Source: Vogesella alkaliphila (GTDB lineage Bacteria > Pseudomonadota > Gammaproteobacteria > Burkholderiales > Chromobacteriaceae). From it: a stretch of DNA of 64,000 nt. A program made the position numbers and the translations under genes. Under the pieces are notes generated by a model that did no database searches, was not told the DNA's origin, and worked only from the letters and a program-made list of their open reading frames with translations. The DNA lies in contig NZ_BMYW01000001.1 of the NCBI RefSeq assembly GCF_014652475.1, positions 186,001 to 250,000 on the forward strand. The letters are read 5' to 3'. Positions 58,200-64,000 of the stretch are shown here, in pieces; position 1 is the first letter of the stretch, and every line of letters starts with the position of its first letter.

Positions 58200-59747
58200 A
58201 TGCAGAAAGTGTTGTCCTTGTCCGATTTTCGCTGGCTGGCCTTGCCGCCGCTGTCATTCCTGCTGCTGCTGGTCGGGCTGCCCTTGTCGCGCCTGCTGTA
58301 CGAGGGCGGGCTGGCGTTCAGCCCGGCCTTGCTCAGCGACCCCTATCTGCAGTGGCGCCTCGGCTGGTCGCTGCTGCAGGCGGCGGCCACCTGCGCGCTG
58401 ACGCTATTACTCGGCCTGCCGCTGGCGTGGGTGCTGGCGCACTTCGAGTTTCTCGGCCGCGCGCTGTTGCTGCGGGTGCTGATGCTGCCCTTCGTGATGC
58501 CGACGCTGGTCGCCGGCCTCGGCGTGCTGGCGCTGTTCGGTCCGCACGGCCTCAGCGGGCTGAACCTGCAGGACACGCCGTGGCTGCTCTTGTACGGCAA
58601 CCTGTTCTACAACCTGCCACTGCTGATCCGCGCCGCGGTGGACGGCTTCGACCACGTGCCGGCCAGCCGGCTGATGGTGGCGCGCACGCTGGGCGCCTCG
58701 CGCTGGCGCGCGTTCTGGCGCGTGGAGTGGCCGGTGGTGCGGCCGTGGCTGGCGTCGGCGCTGTGCCTGATCTTCTTGTACTGCTTCTCCGGCTTCGGCC
58801 TCGCGTTACTGCTCGGCGGCCAGCGTTACGCCACGGTGGAGGTCGAGATCTACTCGCTGGTCGCTTACGAGTTGAACCTGGCCGATGCCGGCGCGCTGGC
58901 GCTGCTGATGCTGCTGCTGGGCGCCGTCATCGCGCTGCTGTACGCGCTGATCGAGCGTCGCCTGGCGCGGCCGGACAAGCGCAGCCCGCCGCTGCGCCAG
59001 CCGGTGCAAGGTTGGCCGCAACGGCTGCTGCTCTTGGCCAGCCTGCTGCTGTTGGCGCTGTTCGCCGCCGCGCCGCTGCTGGCGGTGCTCTTGCGCGCGC
59101 TGCTGGCCGATGCCGCCGCGTGGCGGGTGCTGCTGCAGGACGACACCCAGCTGGCGCTGGGCAACACGCTGCGCTTCTCGCTGCTGGCGCTGCTGCTGGC
59201 GACTCTCCTGGGCCTGCTGCACGGGCTGGCGGCGAGAAGCAGCGCCGGCCTGCGCGCGCTGATGTTCCTGCCCTTCATGGTGTCGCCGGTGTGCGTCGCC
59301 TTCGGCCTGCTGCTGGCCTATCCCGCCTACAGCGCGACGCTGGCGCTGCTGGTGGCCGCCTACGCGCTCCTGGCCTACCCGTTTGTCGCCAAGGCGGTGG
59401 TCAGCGCCCGCGACGCCTTGCCGGCGGCGCTGCCCAATGCCGCGCGCACGCTGGGCGCGTCGCCGTGGCGCGTGTTCTGGCGCGTCAGCCTGCCGCTGAT
59501 GCGCCCGGCGCTGCGGCGCGGCATGGCGTTTGCCGCCGCCACCGCCGTCGGCGAATTCGCGGTCAGCCTGTTCCTGTCGCGGCCGGAGTGGCTGACGCTG
59601 ACCACGCTGATCTACCAGCATCTGGGCCGCCCGGGTGCGGCCAACCTTGAGGCGGCGCTGGTGTTGTCCAGCGTGCTGCTGCTGCTGGCGCTGCTGGCAT
59701 TCATGGCCATCGAGTGGCCGGAGAAGACCCATGCTCGAACTTCGTGA
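58200..59747 (+). CDS. thiP: Thiamine ABC transporter permease
   Basis: 515 residues with two permease halves and EAA loops (RLMVARTLGASRWRAFWRVEWP and NAARTLGASPWRVFWRVSLP), the length typical of ThiP. I start at ATG 58200, one codon after an alternative GTG. It translocates thiamine with ThiB and ThiQ. It overlaps thiQ by 17 bp. Confidence 0.93.
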   Translation: MQKVLSLSDFRWLALPPLSFLLLLVGLPLSRLLYEGGLAFSPALLSDPYLQWRLGWSLLQAAATCALTLLLGLPLAWVLAHFEFLGRALLLRVLMLPFVMPTLVAGLGVLALFGPHGLSGLNLQDTPWLLLYGNLFYNLPLLIRAAVDGFDHVPASRLMVARTLGASRWRAFWRVEWPVVRPWLASALCLIFLYCFSGFGLALLLGGQRYATVEVEIYSLVAYELNLADAGALALLMLLLGAVIALLYALIERRLARPDKRSPPLRQPVQGWPQRLLLLASLLLLALFAAAPLLAVLLRALLADAAAWRVLLQDDTQLALGNTLRFSLLALLLATLLGLLHGLAARSSAGLRALMFLPFMVSPVCVAFGLLLAYPAYSATLALLVAAYALLAYPFVAKAVVSARDALPAALPNAARTLGASPWRVFWRVSLPLMRPALRRGMAFAAATAVGEFAVSLFLSRPEWLTLTTLIYQHLGRPGAANLEAALVLSSVLLLLALLAFMAIEWPEKTHARTS

Positions 59748-60672
59748 CCTGGCGCTGGCCTTTGCCGGCCGCCGCGTGCTGGACGGCCTGTCACTGCAGG
59801 TGGCCGCCGGCGAAACCGTGGCCCTGCTCGGCCCCTCCGGCGAGGGCAAGTCCAGCCTGCTGGCGGTGATCGCCGGCCTGCTACGGCCGCAGCGCGGCCA
59901 GGTGTGGCTGGGCGGGTGCGACATCAGCCGCCTGCCGCCGGAGCGGCGCCAGCTGGCGATGATGTTCCAGGACCACGCGCTGTTCCCGCACCTCGACGCC
60001 GCGGCCAACGTGGCCTTCGGCCTGCAGGAACGCGGTGTGCCGCGCGCGGCCGCGCGCCAGCGGGCCGAGGCGGCGCTGGCGGCGGTGGGCCTGGCCGGCC
60101 GTGGCGCGGCCGCCTGCCACCAGCTGTCCGGCGGCGAGCAGCAGCGGGTGGCGCTGGCGCGGGCGCTGGTCGGCGAGCCGGCGCTGTTCCTGCTCGACGA
60201 GCCGTTTTCCAGCCTCGACACCCACCTCAAGCAGCAGCTGATCGACGACCTGCGCCAGCGGCTGTCTAGCCTGGCGGTGCCGACGCTGCTGGTGACGCAC
60301 GACCGCCACGAGGCGTTCGCGCTGGCCGACCGCGTCGCCATCCTGCAGCACGGGCGGCTGATCCAGGTCGGCACCCCGGGCGAGGTGCTGGCGCGGCCGG
60401 CCAGCGCCTGGGTGGCGCGCTTCGTCGGCTTCGACAACGTTGCCGCCGATCACGCGATCCCGCCGGCGGCCTTCCTGCTCGGCGGCGGGCAGCCGCTGCG
60501 CACGGTGAAGCTGGTGGAGCCGCGGGTGGAGGGCTGTCGCGTGGTGGTGGCCGGCGACGGCGGCGACTGGGTGCTGTCGCTGTCGGCGCGCGAGCTGGCC
60601 ACGCAGCCGTATCCGCAGCGCGGCGGCCGGCTGGCGGTGGGTGTCGATCGCGCGGCGCTGCTGCGCTGGTAG
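59731..60672 (+). CDS. thiQ: Thiamine ABC transporter ATP-binding protein
   Basis: 313 residues with Walker A GPSGEGKSS, signature LSGGEQQRVALARAL, Walker B LFLLDEPFSSLD and H-loop LLVTHDRHEA. The C-terminal extension of about 90 residues (after 225) is longer than in E. coli ThiQ (232) and looks like a TOBE-type regulatory domain. Last gene of the thiBPQ operon. Confidence 0.9.
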   Translation: MLELRDLALAFAGRRVLDGLSLQVAAGETVALLGPSGEGKSSLLAVIAGLLRPQRGQVWLGGCDISRLPPERRQLAMMFQDHALFPHLDAAANVAFGLQERGVPRAAARQRAEAALAAVGLAGRGAAACHQLSGGEQQRVALARALVGEPALFLLDEPFSSLDTHLKQQLIDDLRQRLSSLAVPTLLVTHDRHEAFALADRVAILQHGRLIQVGTPGEVLARPASAWVARFVGFDNVAADHAIPPAAFLLGGGQPLRTVKLVEPRVEGCRVVVAGDGGDWVLSLSARELATQPYPQRGGRLAVGVDRAALLRW

Positions 60673-60774
60673 CGCTTCTGGCTGATGCCGGGCTTGAGGC
60701 GGAACAGGTGCCGGGCGCGGCTTTTGGTGTAAACTGCCACGCCTGTTTCCGGATAATTGCAGAAAGAACGCACC

Positions 60775-61362
60775 ATGAAGCCGCATATTCTCGACACCCT
60801 CCACCAAGCCCGCAACGCGCTGGACGCGCTGCTGGCCAATCCGGCGGCGCTGGCTGCCATCGGCGACGCCGGTGATGCGCTGGTGAACGCCTTCCGCCAG
60901 GGCAAACGGGTGTTCAGCTGCGGCAACGGCGGCTCGATGTGCGACGCGATGCACTTTGCCGAGGAGCTGTCCGGCCGCTACCGGCTGAACCGCAAGGCGC
61001 TGCCGGCGGCCAGCATCAGCGACCCCAGCCACATCAGCTGCGTCGGCAACGACTACGGCTACGAGGCGATCTTCTCGCGCTATCTGGAGGCGCACGCCGG
61101 GCAGGGCGACGTGCTGCTGGCGATCAGCACCAGCGGCAGCAGCAAGAACGTGCTGGCGGCGGTGAAGGAGGCGAAGGCGCTGGGCATGGTGGTGGTGGCG
61201 CTGACCGGCCGCGCCGGCTCGGTGATCGGCGAGCTGGCCGACATCGACGTCTGCACCCCGGGCGGCCAGTACGCCGACCGCGTGCAGGAGCTGCACATCA
61301 AGGTGATCCACATCCTGATCGAGTCGGTGGAACGCGAGCTGTTTCCGGAAAACTACGCCTGA
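60775..61362 (+). CDS. gmhA: Phosphoheptose isomerase
   Basis: 195-residue SIS-domain protein: SCGNGGSMCDAMHFAEELSGRY, ISTSGSSKNVLAAV and the VQELHIKVIHILIESVE C terminus match GmhA. It isomerises sedoheptulose 7-phosphate to the heptose precursor of lipopolysaccharide core. Single gene with its own terminator. Confidence 0.92.
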   Translation: MKPHILDTLHQARNALDALLANPAALAAIGDAGDALVNAFRQGKRVFSCGNGGSMCDAMHFAEELSGRYRLNRKALPAASISDPSHISCVGNDYGYEAIFSRYLEAHAGQGDVLLAISTSGSSKNVLAAVKEAKALGMVVVALTGRAGSVIGELADIDVCTPGGQYADRVQELHIKVIHILIESVERELFPENYA

Positions 61363-61718
61363 TTGTCATCGGCATGAAATATAAAGCCTGCTCGCGAGCA
61401 GGCTTTTTTTTATTCAATTGCGACATGGTGTTACAGATTTTTCGCCGTGTTTTTCTGCTGGTATCGCGGCTTTGATCGTTCCGGATTGGCATGAAAGGCG
61501 ATTTGAGGTGCTTTTTGCCGGGCAAGGCTCGGGGATTGTGCGTTGCAATGGATGAATATCGTCATAAAATTGCTTATTGGCTATGTTTTTGGCAACTAGG
61601 TAAAAATACCAATTGCTTAAAGATCGCATTGCAATGGGGCCGGCTTGGCACTAGACATCAACAGTGATGTCATCAGGATCACCCCTGGTGCCGCGCTCAA
61701 CCCACCGGAGCCACCCCC
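61363..61718. other. Intergenic region between gmhA and the chemoreceptor gene
   Basis: 356 bp, AT-richer than average. It holds the gmhA terminator; beyond it I see no gene and no clear promoter. Confidence 0.55.
61384..61412 (+). terminator. Rho-independent terminator after gmhA
   Basis: AAGCCTGCTCGCGAGCAGGCTTTTTTTT: perfect stem plus T-run, 21 bp past the stop codon. Confidence 0.93.
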
Positions 61719-63416
61719 ATGCTGCGCAATCTCACCATTGGTCAGCGTTTAAGTTTTCTGGTCGTCGTCCTGCTCGCCATCGCCGCCTTCCTCGGCGGCT
61801 ACGGCATGTATACCCAGTCCAGGATTCTTGCCGATTTTTCAACAACCTACCACGACCGCGTGGTGCCGCTGCAGCAGCTGAAGCTGGTGGCGGACGGCTA
61901 CGCGGTCAGCATCGTCGACGCCGCGCACAAGGTCCGCGCCGGCGCGCTGAACCGCGACGGTTTCCTCGCCAACCTGGATCAGGCCCGCACGCAGATCCGG
62001 CAGCAGTGGCAGGCCTACCGCGCCACCGAGCTGACCGCACAGGAGCTGCAGCTGGCGCAGGATGCCGAAACCAGCATGAAGCAGGCGGATCACAGCGTGG
62101 ATCGCCTGCGCGAACTGGTGGTTGCCGGTGATAACGCGGCATTGCAGATGTTTAATGACACACAGCTGTACCCGGGGCTGGACCCGGTATCCGGGCGCAT
62201 CTCCGCGCTGATCGACCTGCAGCTGAAGGTGGCGGCACAGGAGTACGCCGCGGCCGAGGCCGACGCCGCCTTCTGCGCGCGGGTGTCGCTGGGGCTGATG
62301 CTGCTGGGCATGGTGCTGGGCGCGGCGCTGGGCTACACCATCATCCGCCGCCTGCTGTCGCAGCTGGGCGGCGAGCCGGACGACGTGGTGGCGCTGGCCG
62401 GGCACATCGCCAACGGCGACCTCAGCCAGCAGCTGACGGTGCGCAGCGGTGACCGCCACAGCATCGTCGCCTCGATGGCGCAGATGCAGCAGGCGCTGAT
62501 CGCGCTGGTGCGCAACCTGGATGGCATCGTGGCGCGGCTGACGGTGAACGCGTCCGAACTGGCGGCCGCCTCGGAGCAGGTGGCGGTCAGCGCCGAGGAG
62601 CAGACCCGCTCCGCCGCCGCGATGTCCGCCGCGGTGGAGCAGCTGTCGGTGAGCATCGCCTCGGTCAGCGACAATGCCCGCGACGTCGCCGCCGACGCGC
62701 AGGCCTCGGGCAGCCTGGCGCAGCAGGGCCAGGGCGTCATCGAGCGCACCGTGTACGCGATCCAGCAGGTGGCGCAGCAGGCGCGCGACGCCAGCGGCCA
62801 GGCGGACCTGCTCGGCAACAAGTCGCAGCAGATTGCCAACGTGGTGCAGGTGATCCGCGACGTGGCGGAGCAGACCAACCTGCTGGCGCTGAACGCGGCG
62901 ATCGAGGCTGCCCGTGCCGGCGAGCAGGGCCGCGGCTTTGCCGTGGTCGCCGACGAGGTGCGCAAGCTGTCGGAGCGCACCGCGCACTCCACCGCCGAGA
63001 TCAGCAGCATCATCGGCGAGATGCTGGACAACAGCCAGCGGGTGGTGGCCGGCATACACGGCACGGTCGGGCAGATGGAGGACGGCCTGCAGCAGAGCCG
63101 GCAGGCGCAGGGTGCGGTGGCCGGCATCGGCGACAACGTTGGCCGCATCAACCACGCCATCGCCGAAATCTCGGTGGCGCTGGTGCAGCAGCAGGCGGCT
63201 GGCAGCGGCATCGCCGGCAATGTCGAGCAGGTGGCGCAGATGTCGGAGGAAACGTGCAGCGCCGCGGCGCAGACGGCGGCGTCGGCCGGCCAGCTGGAAC
63301 AGATGGCGCACGAGCTGAAGGCCGCCATCGACTTCTTCTCGCTGCCTGTCGCCGGCGCGCCGGCACGCGACACGGCGCTCACGCCTTCGCTGGCCGGCCG
63401 GCTGCAGCCGGCCTGA
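61719..63416 (+). CDS. Methyl-accepting chemotaxis protein with four-helix-bundle sensor
   Basis: 565 residues. TM1 (about 12-32), a periplasmic helical sensor of about 155 residues of the four-helix-bundle MCP type, TM2 (about 190-210), HAMP, then the signalling domain with tip [43 protein letters not shown]. The ligand is unknown. There is no C-terminal CheR-binding pentapeptide. GGAG precedes the start. Confidence 0.9.
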   Translation: MLRNLTIGQRLSFLVVVLLAIAAFLGGYGMYTQSRILADFSTTYHDRVVPLQQLKLVADGYAVSIVDAAHKVRAGALNRDGFLANLDQARTQIRQQWQAYRATELTAQELQLAQDAETSMKQADHSVDRLRELVVAGDNAALQMFNDTQLYPGLDPVSGRISALIDLQLKVAAQEYAAAEADAAFCARVSLGLMLLGMVLGAALGYTIIRRLLSQLGGEPDDVVALAGHIANGDLSQQLTVRSGDRHSIVASMAQMQQALIALVRNLDGIVARLTVNASELAAASEQVAVSAEEQTRSAAAMSAAVEQLSVSIASVSDNARDVAADAQASGSLAQQGQGVIERTVYAIQQVAQQARDASGQADLLGNKSQQIANVVQVIRDVAEQTNLLALNAAIEAARAGEQGRGFAVVADEVRKLSERTAHSTAEISSIIGEMLDNSQRVVAGIHGTVGQMEDGLQQSRQAQGAVAGIGDNVGRINHAIAEISVALVQQQAAGSGIAGNVEQVAQMSEETCSAAAQTAASAGQLEQMAHELKAAIDFFSLPVAGAPARDTALTPSLAGRLQPA

Positions 63417-63443
63417 GGTCAGGCTAGACAGCAATGCCACAGG

Positions 63444-63471
63444 CAACACGGCCCCGTTCGGGGCCGTGTTG
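63444..63471. terminator. Bidirectional terminator between the MCP gene and ybaK-like gene
   Basis: CAACACGGCCCC-gtt-CGGGGCCGTGTTG followed by TTATT on the plus strand; the symmetric stem lies between convergent genes. Confidence 0.8.
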
Positions 63472-63481
63472 TTATTGCGAC

Positions 63482-63961
63482 TCAGGCGGCAACGGTTTCC
63501 TGCGGCTGGCACACGTCCACCCAGTGGCCGTCGACCACGGTGACCAGCTGAGCCAGGCTGATGCGCACCGCGGTATGCACGTCGCCGGCGGCGGGCAGTA
63601 CCTCGTCGAAGGCCTGCAGCGAGCTGTCCAGATACACCGGCAAGTCGGTGGCGAGGCCGAACGGGCACACGCCGCCGACCGGGTGCCCGGTCAGCGCCTC
63701 CACCTCGGCAGACGGCAGCATGCGGCCCTTGCCGAAGGCTTCCTTGAATTTGCGGTTGTCGATGCGGGCATCGCCGCGCGCCACCAGCAACACCACCCGG
63801 CCGTCGCCCAGGCGGAACGCCAGCGTCTTGGCGATGCGTCCCGGCTCGACCCCGTGCGCCTCGGCGGCCAGCGCCACGGTGGCGGTGCTGGTTTCCAGCT
63901 CGATGATGGCGATGTCCAGCTGGCGGGCGGCAAAAAACTCACGGACGGATTGCAGACTCAT
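63482..63961 (-). CDS. YbaK/ProX-type aminoacyl-tRNA deacylase
   Basis: 159 residues of the YbaK/prolyl-tRNA-synthetase-associated fold: RIAKTLAFRLGDGRVVLLVARGDARIDNRKFKEAFG contains the conserved lysine, and HPVGGVCPFGL is the family loop. Such proteins hydrolyse mischarged tRNAs (for example Cys- or Ala-tRNA-Pro). Which tRNA is not decidable here. Confidence 0.85.
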   Translation of the reverse strand: MSLQSVREFFAARQLDIAIIELETSTATVALAAEAHGVEPGRIAKTLAFRLGDGRVVLLVARGDARIDNRKFKEAFGKGRMLPSAEVEALTGHPVGGVCPFGLATDLPVYLDSSLQAFDEVLPAAGDVHTAVRISLAQLVTVVDGHWVDVCQPQETVAA

Positions 63962-64000
63962 GGCGACCTCGGTTCGATGGCGAAGCGCCTATCTTGACAA

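Overview
The window looks like a chromosomal segment of a high-GC betaproteobacterium, most plausibly a member of Neisseriales/Chromobacteriaceae. This is inferred from gene content and order (yceD-rpmF-plsX-fabH-fabD-fabG-acpP-fabF, lgt next to ilvD) and from the high GC of the core genes; the species cannot be named from the sequence alone.

Positions 1-11065 (all minus strand) form an aromatic-acid catabolic region. Quinate/shikimate genes (quiC-type 3-dehydroshikimate dehydratase, aroQ, a three-subunit TRAP importer, an aroE-like dehydrogenase) feed protocatechuate. The left edge carries the start of a protocatechuate 4,5-cleavage operon in the order pmdU-pmdK-pmdE behind a LysR regulator. 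quiC and the aroQ-TRAP-aroE operon share a palindromic operator. Positions 11635-19903 (plus strand) are a p-cresol/4-alkylphenol module: cytochrome pchC, Tat-signal protein pchX, flavoprotein pchF, two aldehyde dehydrogenases, a Tat-exported HiPIP, a small tatA, an outer-membrane channel and an AraC-type regulator. Its products would also drain to protocatechuate.

Positions 20004-26900 are acquired, AT-richer DNA. A 1.9-kb insertion lies in the 3' half of tRNA-Ser(CGA), bounded by a 106-bp direct repeat; it carries an HNH-nuclease gene split by a frameshift in a G6 tract and no integrase. Next to it is an Hsp20-Lon-zinc-ribbon protein cassette between an IS3-type remnant and a probable ISL3-type remnant.

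Positions 26911-63961 are mostly core genome: GIDE/LemA membrane proteins, a DUF2520 protein, an RsmI-like methylase, Maf, the fatty-acid synthesis cluster, pabB-pabC, a LysE exporter with its Lrp regulator, a GNAT acetyltransferase, a phosphonate-type ABC importer with a fused double permease, lgt with a lipoprotein, ilvD, two chemoreceptors, recQ, katG, a TPP-riboswitch-controlled thiBPQ importer, gmhA and a YbaK-type deacylase.

The most striking unexplained signal is a 10-mer, GTTGGCCGCA (extended AA[G/C]GTTGGCCGCA). I count 37 exact copies by eye, 19 on the plus and 18 on the minus strand, inside and between genes. Several form inverted pairs at gene ends, and none lies in the acquired 18.5-27.1 kb stretch. 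It behaves like a DNA-uptake-sequence family with a core different from the Neisseria one. A second repeat, about 150 bp with terminal inverted repeats, occurs twice, each time touching a stop codon.
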